NCBI GenBank assembly: GCA_008828725.1 | Contig: MEHQ01000327.1 | Coordinates: 87,209-151,208 of the forward strand | Length of the DNA stretch: 64,000 bases | Source: Saccharina japonica | Lineage: Eukaryota; Sar; Phaeophyceae; Laminariales; Laminariaceae | Direction of reading: 5' to 3' | Part shown: positions 47,661 to 59,739 of the stretch, in pieces | How positions within the stretch are numbered: the first letter of the stretch is position 1 | Layout of the letters: the number at the start of each line of letters is the position of its first letter | Notes under the pieces: model-generated | Told to the model about the DNA's origin: nothing | Seen by the model: the letters and a program-made list of their open reading frames with translations, nothing else | Databases searched by the model: none | Program-made: the position numbers and the translations under genes

Positions 47661-49856
47661 AGTGATAATATATTGGTAAGTATGCCATGGTATATGGTGT
47701 CGCTCATCCTATCATGAACGGAACGTGGCCCAAGTATGCGTGATAATTTGCTACCTTTTCCTCTACTCTTACTTTGCCCGTAGATTTTCGGCGAGCTGCT
47801 GGTTGTAGTCAGTATCTACAAACAGCTCGCGACGTCTTTCTTAAACAAGGACGCGTAGCTAAAACTCCTTCACGAACAGCTGGGAACAGTTGACGTTACG
47901 TCGGCGCCTGGTATTATGGTGCTGCCCTGTTTCTCCCAACGTGCAACTACCAGCCACTGAGTTGTCGTCGGCTTAGTAAGATCGTTCGCCTCAACTGGTC
48001 GTTCTGTGGTCTAAAACATGGCGTGTGGCAGTGGGCCGGCCTACTGGTTTAGAAGCCGTGGTAGATTGTACAGTGTGAGACAGATCTGGGCCCTTTTCGC
48101 AAGGTTACGAACGGTAAAGTAGAACCGGCGATAGCCGTTTACGTACGCTAGCTGGTATCGTGAGCGAGTGCAAGCACGGATGAGACATGGAGAGACTTCC
48201 ATGACGCCTTGCTGTAGTGAAGAGCTTCCCCCAGAACAAACTCGGGTATATTTATTTGAACACGGGCTGCACTTTCAAGCGCAACTGGGGACGGGGAGAC
48301 TCGAGAATGCCCGAAAGTCATAATTATTGAAAATACGATATTCTGAATCGTTTTGGCGTGCGCTCATCGTCCGACATCCTCCCGGCACCCGTTGTAGAAC
48401 TAGGCCCATGGACGGAAAACGAACACGGAGGAAATGGCTGTACAGGGAGGATGTGGGAAACTCGGTGCAGCTGTCGGTAATTACGAGGACGGATAGCTCC
48501 AACGCCGTTCGTACTGTGTCGTGCCACCCCCGTAGCCCCATCAAGAGGCACCGGACGGTCGTTTTGGAAATGTATGATAGCATACCGTCACGGGACTAGG
48601 AGCTTGGTGTTGAAGTGTGTGTGGGGGTAAGAAATGAAGTGACTGCATACAGTGACTATGCCGACAAGGTTAATGACAGGCGTTCGATCCGGGGGGCAGG
48701 AGTTGCTCCCGAGGGGGCCGCCGACAGACGGCCAAGTAGTATCCAATGGTGCGTGACGTCGTCCATAATAAAGGCAGAGTGTGGCGGCGAACGGACGAAG
48801 AAGGGTGCTTCGTTAACAGGCCTGTTGTCATCCATTTGTTTGCCCAAAGTCAAGCGAATCACGCATACATATTTCGAGAACATCCATTTTGTTGGGGAGA
48901 TAAACTTGATTCGAAACAATGTACCTGTGGTGTGAATGACGCTTGCACGCGTATATCTTGATGAAATCCTCAACCGTGGTTACTTTCAAACCTAGTCGGT
49001 AGTCCTTGTTGAGTCTACCGTGGCAGAGCGAATGGACGTTTTTAGGATTCAGCGACTAGACTACAGTAGAACCATATATATATATATATATATATGTGTG
49101 TGTTTCGTATATACTTCGAATTATGTAGTTTGATGAATCGATTTTCAGGTCGCCACCCTACCCTACTTTCAGGGCGATGGGTGAGTAGAGCACCGCTTGG
49201 TATCGTAATTGCCTGATACTGCTATCTGTCGTGTTAAGGGAAGGTTGCCCACCGTCTCGCTCTCTCTGTGGCTTTGTCCGATACACCCCCTCCCCCCAAA
49301 CCCGCCTTCTCCCACCCCTAAACTTGCCACCTCCAACCGCACGGACCAAGTCCACGTCCCAAAACACTTTCAAAGAAGCACCGAAAGACAATACGCCGTT
49401 GATATCAATGACTGGCTTGTAACTGCTGCGCGTATGGTTCAACACGCAGAAAGCTGTGCGGTATTGCTGCCTGATACGGCTATAGCTCAACGAGATGCAT
49501 CCATCGGGTAACATGCCCCGTCGATCACTCTCTTCACCTGCTCATCTTAACGAGCATCAACGCTGATAAACAACACCACTGGGCTAGGGTCCCCAACACG
49601 ATATCTTCAGAGCAGAGATCACAGTATATCACCGAAGAACCAGCCTAACCGCGGTTCGGCACTTGGTAACTACCTGGCATGATACGCAAGCTACAAGCCA
49701 GTCAACATCAACAGTACGAACAAGGGAGGGTCAGTAGGTAACAACGGCACCTTGAACCGGGCCCAAAAGAGAGGAAACGGCAAAGAGACCAGATGAGAGC
49801 AACGTCTGATTCTGATAATGTGTGAGGATGTTTTCTACTGAGCTTCCTGGTATAAT
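47661..49856. other. No gene seen; TA run at 49071-49103
   Basis: Short frames on both strands without motifs. An alternating TA/TG microsatellite is at 49071-49103. Confidence 0.5.
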
Positions 49857-50095
49857 AGGGGCAAACTATCGATCGATTACCCAGCCCAGGGGAATCCTTA
49901 TACCACTACTCCCCCCAATAAACGGCGGGATGCTTGGGACGTCGGTACCGTATACGGCCGTACGTTGATCTACCCGCTTCGTTTCAGTGACTGAGGCGTG
50001 TTTTTGAGGGATTCACGCGCAAGCGTTTCTATAGAAGAAACGTTTGAAGTGAGATCCGAACCCGTGTCCTTGACGGCGTCAAATGTGAGTGATGC
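49857..50095 (-). mobile_element. tRNA-like SINE, reverse orientation
   Basis: The reverse complement matches 57773-58000. Shared are GGGTTCGGATC (B-box-like), AAACGCTTGCGCGTG, AAGCGGGTAGATCAACGTAC, GGCCGTATACGGTACCGACG and GGCTGGGTAATCGATCGAT. This is the longest pair in the family. Confidence 0.6.
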
Positions 50096-50609
50096 TCGAG
50101 ATATGGAAGGGGTGCAGGAATTATCGTTGCTGGCTTAGAATCACAGATTCTCTTCAGTTTTGGAGACCTCTTGTTCCTAAGAGTTCATTCACTCTTAGGT
50201 AATCCACCGCGGTTTTTTAAATTCCGCTAAAAACAAACTGAAAGTTTGAATCAAGTGATTTCTTGAAATTTAAAACCAAGTCATTTGATGAAACCCATTA
50301 TCAAGTGATATTTTGCGTGCACTGTTTTCAGAGCGATTTGGAAATTTCTTAGATAATTCCAGTGCGATGGGTGAAATCACCCCGCACACAAGAGGCACAC
50401 AACACGCACATCCACCAGCATCAATCACGCGACAGGCATGCGACGATAAACCTTCGATCTCGGCATAGACTCAGCCCACGACTAACCCACGTCGTGCCGG
50501 GAAGGCCAGCAAATATATATAGCGGCCTCGAAGGTATCATGGCGATCCGTAGACTAGGGGGTGAGTGGTTGCTTGCGGCGTCCTACGGTCTTCGTTCAAA
50601 CCCTCACAA

Positions 50610-51100
50610 ATTGTCCATTTCTTGCGATCGGCGAAAGGTCGAGATTTTTCGTCGTCTGTGTTCTACACACCAGCTGCCAAATGATATTTTATCAGACGCC
50701 TGGTCGGCGCCCGCCACGCATCATTGACCGAGGTGTGAGGACTGTGATACTAGGGTGTGTCGGAGCCCCTCACCAGCGCGACCCGTTCAGAGTTCATGGC
50801 GCAGTCGTTGGGTTTGTCGATCTTTGTCCAGTTTGAAAATGGTCTATTTCATGTATGATATCAACAACTTATAAAATCATGGAGGGATCGAGAGTTGTTT
50901 TAGTCTGTTTTCAACACATGAGCTGCTAAATGTTTTTTTGATCGGGCGCCTGGCTGGCGCCCGCCACATATTACCGACCATCGTGTGAACACGGTGATCC
51001 TAGGGTGGGTCGGAGCCCCTAACCAGCGCGATCCGTTCAGAAATCATGACGCAGTCGTTGGGTTTGTCGATTGATGTCAAACTTGAAAAAAGGTATATTT
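50610..51100. repeat. Two tandem units of ~250 bp
   Basis: GCGCCTGG.CGGCGCCCGCCA occurs at about 50697 and 50945, CGGAGCCCCTAACCAGCGCG or close at about 50761 and 51011, and CAGTCGTTGGGTTTGTCGAT at about 50801 and 51051. A third unit starts near 51088 and stops. Copies are 80-90% alike by eye. Frames through them are not conserved. Confidence 0.75.
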
Positions 51101-51623
51101 CTTGTACGAAGTATGATAACAACTGCTGATGATGGCGTATCACGCCGTTCAGCTCTATTATATAGCTCATGACACGAGTCCCCGGTCGTAGAAGCTGTGA
51201 TTTCAGGTATGTGCTACGAGTATCATACCGTAGTTACTTTTCGAGGAATCGATTGATAACATGTTACGGTTCAACAATGTAGAGGTTATATGCCGCTCTA
51301 TCTGTGGATTTGAAATTGGCAATTTCCAGTCGTTCACTCAACACGTACGAGTAGCACCGACGGGAGATACCAGGTTCCGGTATTAGCCAGCGTATCGTAC
51401 GCCACAGCACAGCAACACGTCATACTACAAGAGCCTAGGGAACTTTCCCGTGGTGCTTAGTTATTTCTCAGTGATCGTCCATTCCGTCCAAAGGGTAATA
51501 CCAATCCTGTGGTATTCTAAAAACTAATTCTGCGGGTTCTCTCGTATTTAAGGAATATTCTGATGCTCAGAACAATACTATGTGTTCACGAAGACTCGAT
51601 GCTACTGCCTATCTGATCTACCG

Positions 51624-51735
51624 AGGAAACAGTTGTTGTTGTTGTCTTCACAATAAAAACCGTGCCGGTCTCTCTATCCAGTACCTCCATCTGTCCGTAC
51701 TAATCCAACACTTGACACGGTCGATTCCCGTGGTC
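51624..51735. mobile_element. Possible LTR-like module (fossil), copy 2
   Basis: GTTGTTGTTGTTGTCTTCACA, an AATAAA motif and GTGGTCACAGG lie in the order seen at 30095-30235. Partial and old; family not assigned. Confidence 0.3.
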
Positions 51736-52252
51736 ACAGGCTAACTTACCCAAAAAAAGGTATACTGAAATAAAAGTGGAACCCGAAGGGCCCGCAAAGC
51801 GATCAAAGCCAGTCAAAAACAGATAGTCCGGAGCCCTCCGCTCCCCTCTACACGCTATGTAAAGGTAAAAATAAAACTGGAAAGGTCAACATCACCAATC
51901 GGGGGTATACGCCCCCTGGTTCTATCTTGGTGCCCCTATAATGCCGGGGTGTTCTGTGCCGGGTTCACGCCGGTCAGGCAAACAAAATCGAGTCCTCCAC
52001 CCCGATTATAAAACGCAGACATGGTACGGGGGAAGGGAACTATGGTCCCGTGCGACTGATGTACCCCCGGCCTGCGAGCAGTGTAACTGCAAAACGTCAA
52101 AAACAACGAAGGGAAAAAGACAAAGGCAAAGACAAAGAGACAAGTCAAAAGTACAAGCAAACACTCAAACAAACAAGACCACAGAGACAGCACAGACACG
52201 TCATCCCGAGGGGGTGGTGCAATGGTGCGGCGGTGGGGGGAGGGGGAAAAAA

Positions 52253-52279
52253 ACAAACAAACAAACAAACAAACAAACA
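52253..52279. repeat. CAAA tetranucleotide run
   Basis: Six to seven CAAA units lie just beyond the 3' end of the LINE frame (minus strand). They may be remains of its tail. Confidence 0.7.
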
Positions 52280-52290
52280 GTCCAGGAGAG

Positions 52291-53530
52291 TCAATCCGGC
52301 ACATATCGCGTCACTCGGTCCGCCATTTCTCGCTTGTTTTCTGCCCTCGCCGATTCGCCCTTCTTCCGCACCCCTCCCGTCCCGTTGGTTCTTGGCGTCT
52401 CTATATTATTGCTGCACTCTTTGTCTCGCTTGGTCGCTCGTTTTCGGCTAGCCTCCTCTTCATCCTTGTGCCAGGAGGTCATAAACCTCTCAGCTCCCTG
52501 CAGCACTCCCGTGTACCACTGCCTTCCTCCCTTCACCTTCGCTGCTTCCGCCCAAACTGAATTCGGGACTCCGAAAACACGTCTCTGGTCGTCCGTAGAG
52601 CCGTGCGTAGCTCCGAACGCTTTGAAGTCGTCCTTCAGGCACGTCTGCCAGTTCCGCTCCGGGCACCTCGCGCCCGGGTCCTTCCCCCCCACCAGCTCCC
52701 CGAACATCAGTCGTTTAGGGAGTCGCCCATCTGGCTGCCTTGCGACGGCCCCCGCGAACAGCAGGCGCCGCTGCCGGACAGTGACTTCCACGCTCTGGCA
52801 CCCGACCCTCTTCAGGGCCTGGGCGTAGGACAGCTGCCGGTAGGTGCCTTGTTTGCGCTGGTACCCAATAACTCGCAGCAGCAGCCGGTGGTGTATCGTC
52901 CGCAGCAGTCGGTAGTGGTCGCGACGTGGGGCCCATGTCATGCAACCGTACAGCAGTGCCTCCATCGCCTCCGCTTGAAGCAGGCGGGTCTTGAGTCGAA
53001 ACGGTGCTCCCGGCCTATCGAAGAGCTCCGGGCCATACTTCCTGACGCACGCCGACGCTGCTCTCCTCCTGAAGTTGATCTCCCGGGTGAGGTCGCCATG
53101 TTCGTTGACGAGGCCGCCCAGGTACCGGAACTCGAGGGTTTGGGTGTATTTCTGCCCCGCTGCTTCGATGATCAGCGGCGGCGGGGGCGGTGTTGGCTGC
53201 TTCTCCTTTACGCGCATCAGGAGAGTCTCCGTCTTCTTCTCCGACACCGTCAACCCGAACTCCCCAAACACCTGCACGATAATGGTCATCATCCTCGCCA
53301 GTCCGTCGGCGGACCTCGATACAACGCCGGCGTCATCGGCATACAGCATCCCCCACACCGCCCTCCGTACGCGGTCGAGTGGTGTCTCCGTCCCCGCTCC
53401 CGTCTCCTCCTTCAGGAACACTAGGTTCTGCATGATACCATCGTCCTCGCTGAATCGTACGATAACGACCTCTAGGGCCGCGGCGAAGAAAACAGTACAC
53501 GAGAATAATCTTAGGGTGGCACAAGGCTTT
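52291..53530 (-). mobile_element. LINE (non-LTR) reverse-transcriptase 3' fragment
   Basis: An uninterrupted minus-strand frame can be read from FFAAALEVVIVRFSEDDG (just upstream of ATG 53433) to the stop at 52291. It contains the catalytic box MLYADDAGVV, the following SVSEKKTETL-type segment (TVSEKKTETLLM), FRYLGGLVNEHGDLTREI, and the C-terminal RRRLLFAGAVARQPDGRLPK typical of LINE polymerases. The N-terminal endonuclease and the first RT motifs are missing, so the copy is 5'-truncated near 53500-53530, as is usual for LINEs. The roughly 400-codon open frame suggests that the insertion is fairly young. The clade is not assigned. Confidence 0.85.
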
Positions 53531-55187
53531 GGACCTGTACGATTATCTCACAACCATTCTATAGCTCTAGAGCACCTCATCACAAATGTTCGAAGCGACT
53601 TTGAGACTTTTTTTGCGTTACTTCGTGGTGTACTCTGTGTAATACATTATGCATACTTGATTTACACATTGTAGCGGAGCGCATTTGTTATTCTGCTGCT
53701 GCTGTTTGTTGTTGACAACTGGCAACGTTATTTTATCACGTCATATCGTATACCAGGTACGAAGTATATATATGATATCCTACAAGCAGGTACAATGTCG
53801 GTGTACATATTATGATGAAAGTTATCATGTAAATAGTACTGTAGTGTTTGTTGCTGTTCCTGTAACACGAACAAGTGCCAACACGTAGGCAAAAACGTAG
53901 GCAAGAACGTCACCTTGAAGTACGCACAAGAGGGTAAAAACGGCAAAGAAAGGGAGACCAGATGAGAGCAATGCATCCTGGCGGCAAAAGTCGAAACGCT
54001 TGCGTCGAGTTTTTGCCTTTCTCCGTGGTCAACTCTTTGCTAACATTTATTTAAATGGTATACACATGATACTTCAAAGTATACACATTGTGCCGGGTGG
54101 CAACATTTATTTTTTGCTGTGTGTGGTTCATAGAATCTGCTGAGTACAGTGTTGTATTTTTCATGTACCCCTTGGCAGTATTATGTTGTCGCGTTTACGG
54201 CCTCGATTTACCTATAATACATCCTCGGTCAATACGGGCATGCGCGGAGCCCAGGCGGGCTGACCCCGGCGAAGCCCTTGTTGTATTACCTATATATTGG
54301 ATGTGATCGTTTTACTGGGTGCTGATCATGTACCAACTAACAAATGGAAAGTCTCCCTTTTTTTCATCATTTTTCCGAGATATGACCGATGACTGATACA
54401 ATGATCCGAATAACTACGTACTGTACCACGAAAGCGACCACAACTTTTCTCAGAAAAAGAAACATAAGAAGCCAAGGTTTTCCCATTTGTGTGCGTGCGC
54501 ACAATACGTAGGGCTGGACTCTATGTACTGCGGTGGTGGTAATCTATTGTTACTGGCAGTGTAGTAATCTACTGATTGACCTGGCTAGAATACTCGCCAG
54601 CAGTTTTATATTGCGTACGCCCAAGCAACACGCCATATTATAGTACCGAAACCCACTCAATGCGTTTCGGGAGGAGATAGTATAGAGGAGGGACAGTAGT
54701 AGTAGTGTACCGCTGCAATCCAATGCACTGATTGATTTTGATCACAGTATAATCGCTATTGACTGAGTCAGCCAGCAGTGCCGAGCCCAATTATATATAC
54801 GAGGTTGAAATGTTGGATCGAAATTCGCTAAAATGGGTAGGGCATGACATCAGTATAGTGCCACTTATACTTGTTCTCGAGTTCCGGTATTCGCCAGCCA
54901 ACAATATACCGGCACTACAGCGGCAACCGGCACTACCCCGCGCGCTTCCACACTTGTTTGAATCCCATCTATCTGTGTCAAGCGATTTCACAGGCACCAT
55001 ACCAGGTAGCGGGCAGCCGGCACTAGCGAACCGGGCACTATAGAGGGACCACTACAACAGCAGTAGTACTCGTAGTACTATTCATTGGTTGTTGTATGCG
55101 AAGTATACGATTATGGGCGACCATCATAATAGTAAGGGCCCGTTTTAACGAAGAAGAAAAAAAAATCAATTTGGAAAAAAAAAAATC
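53531..55187. other. No gene; contains a dispersed piece at 54120-54310
   Basis: 54120-54310 matches 27350-27540 (CCCCTTGGCAGTA, GGGCATGCGCG, CCAGGCGGGC, GGCGAAGCCC). 53935-53985 shares GGCAAAGA..GAGACCAGATGAGAGCAA with 49770-49805. TACCAGGTA occurs at 53751 and 55000. Open frames are short. Confidence 0.5.
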
Positions 55188-55292
55188 AAATCCGCTTTTC
55201 ATTGGTCAACACACGCACCAGCACCAAAGATTAGGATCTTGGGGCATAGTATTTGGTGCTGGTGCGTGTGTTGACCAATGAAAAGCGGATTT
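55188..55292. repeat. Perfect 41-bp inverted repeat (hairpin, 23-base loop)
   Basis: The arm 55188-55228 (AAATCCGCTTTTCATTGG to CACCAGCACCAAA) is the exact inverse complement of 55252-55292. A-rich tracts ending AAAAAAAAATC flank both sides. The 41/41 identity means either very recent origin or selection or gene conversion. No coding capacity. Confidence 0.9.
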
Positions 55293-56119
55293 GAATAAAA
55301 AAAAATCAAAATTGAATTTATTTTATACTCGTTAATTCGGGCTCTAAATAGGACCAAATGTGGTTAGAAAAAATATGTCGTAAATGTATACTCTGATAGG
55401 TTATTGTGTGTACCGTAAGTCCTATTTACTGTGGCCCCCCGTACTACTGCACTCTCGCAACCGCCTTCAGAGATCGAGCGTACGATGTGTTCTGGTTGAT
55501 GGTGTTACCGAATCAACTAAGCTGTCAAAAGTCAGCCATATTGATATATATATATACCGTATATAAATATAATATATAATATATATACTTCGTATATACC
55601 TAGGGGCGTGGACACAACAATTCCACGTGCGTCAGATTGTGCGTCTGGTGTCGGAAACGTCGGGTTTCAGCTGCTTCAAGGATTTTATATGGCCTAATTA
55701 GTGTATGCGAAAGCCGAAATGGAAGACGGGAAATCGAAAAATGTTACGACATCATATTAATATACATGTCATACAGGAAAACAAAACAAAAAATAAATCG
55801 CTATCATCCCATCCATGCTGAAATCAGTTTCGTAGTGTGTATATATCACGTCGGCAACGTATCGTACAGGCACGGCAATGTGGTGTCTTCTGTATCTAAC
55901 TCGACCCAGCGGCCGAGTCGATTGCCGCCATGTACGTAACAGGTTTGAATCAGCGATGTTCCATCACGTGAACTGGGCTTCGCAGAATCTTGTTTTTTGG
56001 TCCTACTGAAGTGGTTTACAAAACAATGAAAATTTAATGTTACATCCTGGAAATAGATTTCCGCGGCCATTTAGGACACCTTCTTCGTACATAAAATATA
56101 TATGTATTTATAGTACCGT

Positions 56120-56207
56120 AGAACCGCTCTGCACTTTATCTACCGACGGAAACCCTCGGTATGAGAACCGCTCTGCACTTTATCTACCGACGGAAACCCT
56201 CGGTATG
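56120..56207. repeat. Two perfect 44-bp tandem units
   Basis: The unit AGAACCGCTCTGCACTTTAT...CCCTCGGTATG is repeated without any difference at 56120-56163 and 56164-56207. Each unit contains CCGACGG..CCTCGG, a weak inverted repeat. Confidence 0.9.
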
Positions 56208-56779
56208 AATGTTAAGGGCGTGTACTATTCATTAAAGTATTTGTAACACTCGATCTCGGATGACGCAGGTATATTGTATGTACTCTGTGTGATGGGGTGT
56301 GTATATGTGTGAATGGTATTCATATGGTCGAAATAAGAGCTAGCTGCGCATCTATATGGGCTATGAGGTATGACGCTTTTTTGGAGGGTCATATTAATAG
56401 CGTCATAGCCCCTTGAACCCAAGATGTTATCGTCCTGAACATTGTCAGATGGCAAATGGAATCATTAATATTAATAATAATGATATACATGGAAATATAT
56501 AAAATGAAGCACACCGTCAGGCGTACCGAATCGAGAGGTTGTCCACACCATATTGGGTTTGCTACAGTGCATTGTGTAACGCCTCCACAACAACACGGCC
56601 TTTTTTTTCATGCCCACAATAAAAAGTATATGGGTTGGATATAGTACATAGGTGGGTTGTTCGTAGTGTGGGGGGGTACAATTAATTAATTTAGCAAAAG
56701 AGGGAGAAGAATATGGAACGGTACTCGTACCTGATATGTACGAAAGGGAAAAGCACAGAAACAGGCTTGGCTTCAAACC

Positions 56780-57180
56780 TCACTACTCACCCTTGTTTGG
56801 GCCCTCTGGCAAGCGTCTTCTTCTGCTGTCTAGAGCCACAGGTCACTCTCTCAGATATCCAGAAGAAAGGATGGGAAGGGGTTGTTACACGGACGGGTGG
56901 ACTGATTTGCGTGTCTTGCTTTCAGTGCTGCCTTGCTGTCCGTGCTGCAACCTGCAACGAAGATAACTCCTCCAAGCTGCCTCTTCCCCCGGCGCACGGC
57001 GGGGTTCTGTTCGTGAATTGTCGAAACTGTATACGAAGTATTTCCTCTCCACAGCTCTCTTGTCAGTGTGGGAGTGTTGCCGGCACGTTCACGCGTGCGG
57101 GAGCCCCGGGCGTTTTTGCCTTGGGTAATGGACACGCAGCAGCAGCAGCAGCATTACAGACGTGGCAGACCGAATCGTAC
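56780..57180. repeat. Upstream segmental block, partial copy 3
   Basis: It matches pieces of 9777-10185 and 27870-28320 in the same order (GGGCCCTCTGGCA, GAGAGCCA-type start; CGGGAGCCC, GGGTAATGGACACGCAGCAG at the end). This is the most diverged of the three. A 216-residue frame runs through it but is not kept in the other copies. Confidence 0.55.
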
Positions 57181-57772
57181 AAGCAACCGCACTCCGTCGG
57201 TTTCGATGGGGGGTGTTGCTGCATTTATGGCGCGGGGAGCTGGGCTGGGGGTGATACTATACGTATTATTACCGTAATATTATTGTGGTTTTTGCCGGCG
57301 CTTCCGAGTTCTCAAGTTCCATATTTTTTCAACTTTTCATTTTGCACTCTTTTTCCCATATGATTTGTTTCCCAAGGTTATTAACTTTTCACCACCAGTC
57401 ACCGGTCACCGATCATCGTGGCCACCAGCAACACCAATAGAAAAGGGAACCGGATAGGAAAGCCGATTAGCTGCGATTCCGGGGGACCCATCTGGTCAGA
57501 AGGTGTGTGTCGTTATACTGCTGCATGTGTAGTCGCGCTGGCCAACACTTTTAAACGATGGGGTTATTAACCGCGGCTAAACGGCAAAATAGCCGGAAAA
57601 CCATGAAGATGAAGAACTGGGTCCTGCGACGTGCAGAAAAGACCCCACCTCTCCCACTCTGCTATCTCCCCTCTGCTTCGAGCACCTTGGAGAATCAAAC
57701 AAGAAGAGCGACATAAGTATAAAAACGAGCATGCCCTTTTCAGCACCGACATGACAGAGTCCCTTACCATTG
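57181..57772. other. No gene seen
   Basis: Intergenic DNA without motifs; short frames only. Confidence 0.5.
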
Positions 57773-58060
57773 ATTGCCTCACATGACAATTGGCGTCGTC
57801 GGTAGGACACAGGTTCGAACCTCACTTCAAACGTTTATTTTATAGAAACGCTTGCGCGTGGGTCCACCAAAGTCTCCCTGGTTCCCCAGGTATTGAAACG
57901 AAGCGGGTAGATCAACGTACGGCCGTATACGGTACCGACGTCCCAAAATATAAGGATTACCCTGGGCTGGGTAGTCGATCGATCGATTACCCCTATAGCT
58001 ATAGCTCAGTAGGTAACACCCCCATATTTGGCTTCGACGGAAAGACTTTGGCATACCGCA
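57773..58060 (+). mobile_element. tRNA-like SINE, dimer-like arrangement
   Basis: A B box (CAGGTTCGAACCTC near 57812) ends one unit. The next opens with ATAAGGATTACCCTGGGCTG and an A box TAGCTCAGTAGG at about 58005. The A-box form fits the tRNA consensus closely. It shares its body with 49857-50095 (reverse). Confidence 0.6.
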
Positions 58061-58296
58061 GCTATATCTTTCCCTATAGAGTATTCATGGCACTCGTGAG
58101 GCGTCGAAGCCTCATTACGAGGTGTGGGGTAGGTGTAATCCTATTTATTTATTTTCCGAATACCCGCACCTTCGATCCCCCTTTCGGATTTTTGGGATGA
58201 TATGGTCCACGACCATTCAGGGTGGGCTAATGTGATGGTGTCCCTGATATAATCCCATTGAGCACGTACTCGTATGGGAACAGAGAGTATGTGATG

Positions 58297-58480
58297 AATA
58301 CCGATACCGAACCGAGCCGAAAACACCAGAAATCCGGTATCGGTATACGATACCGAGGTATGGGTATACGACACCGAAACTCGTAAAAAACGGGTTCGGT
58401 ATCGGTATGATACCGATACCGAAATACCGGAAGTACCGCGTTCCGGTATTTCGGTATCTGTCACCCCTCTGCACGAGTGC
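58297..58480. repeat. GATACCGATACCGAA / GGTATCGGTATC inverted microsatellite
   Basis: Words ATACCGATACCGAA and TTCGGTATCGGTAT occur on the same strand, so the region folds on itself. An outlying copy is at 58558-58585. Frames over it (Y, R, I-rich) are repeat products. Confidence 0.75.
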
Positions 58481-58589
58481 CCCCATACGGCATGTAACAA
58501 CACCCACGCCTCAAAACGCGAACCACAACGGACCACAACTCGCAACTTATCGGGCATGTTACCGATACCGAAATGCCGATACCGCCGTA

Positions 58590-59739
58590 ATACGGTTTTG
58601 TTTTGGTGCTTGTCAGCCTGTAGTATTATAAAACATGCATATGATGAGGTGCATGATAGGGCTATAGAAGGGTTAAGAGATACGCGGAGATTCCGAGCCT
58701 TGTGCTATCCTATGAGTATTATCGTGTACTGAAGTTCAGTGTTTTCTTTTGCGTACCTCTCCGTCGTTTTCACCATGATTCGAAGATCGGCCCCGCACTC
58801 GTTCACCCCCGGGTCCTGCACGCCCCCTGGACATATGAGCTCCCGCACAAGGCTGTACCCTAATTCCCACTACTGTATCCTTTTACGTTTGTTTTGGTAT
58901 CTCTTTTACCTTCGGTTTGGGCTTCTGTGTTTGTTTTACCTTCATTTCGGCCCCCGAATGTTCTTCTGCTTGGGCCTTGACGCCTCCTTCAGCGGTCCCT
59001 TTTGTCGATGACCCTATCCGTGATGTCTAGGCCTCACTCCGAGGTGTGGGGAAATATGCAGCCTCATTTCGTTGTTTCAAATAGCCGCATCTTCGACCCC
59101 CATTTCTCGTTATTTTGGGATGAACTTCGTTATGCTCCATCGACCGTCGTGTGGTCTGCATGCATACACGACTATCCAGGGTGGGTTAATGTGATGAGGT
59201 GTATTATAGGGCTAAACTACATATATACGAGATACCCGTAGGATCAGAGCCGTATGCCATCCGGAGATTTTTCTCGTGTACTGAAGTTTCCTTGAACAGA
59301 TAAGATGAGCAAATAATAACATCGAGACTTCGTAAGCCCATAGGAATGTACATTGCCCAAAATGTATATTTACAATGTTGTAGCAAACGTCACAGGGACG
59401 ACGGTTCGAGATCGCTGTGAACATGCGCTGGAGATTGCCGGAAATGACACCTTTTCCGAAAGCATCACAACAGCACTGACTGACTGTTCGTTGAGACTGT
59501 CGGAGCTACCCGGTTGCCACGACAGCAATGTGGCTTTTTCGGGAGCGCGCGGGCCACACCACAGACATCATAATATCTATCGATGGGAACTGCCAGAGGA
59601 GAACGTTTGCTGGAATTGCCGCATCATCTATTATCGGGTTGGGCTGCTGGAAAAACGGTTCTTGTGGAGTCACTGAAGATAATCATGATCGTCAGGACTG
59701 CTGGAACACGGTCCTCGGATCGCTGGACTGTTATAGTAG
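58590..59739. other. No gene supported
   Basis: A 107-residue plus-strand frame (59353-59676) has no recognisable motif and overlaps others. Nothing else stands out. Confidence 0.4.

Noticed and set aside
30095-51735. Complete LTR retrotransposon between the two LTR-like modules
   Set aside because: The modules are diverged and 21 kb apart, with unrelated receptor genes and repeats between them; no element-wide structure is seen.
52603-53424. 273-residue plus-strand frame at the LINE
   Set aside because: It is antisense to a recognisable reverse-transcriptase frame.
56713-57363. 216-residue plus-strand frame as a gene
   Set aside because: It lies in the upstream repeat block, and the frame is not kept in the two better copies.
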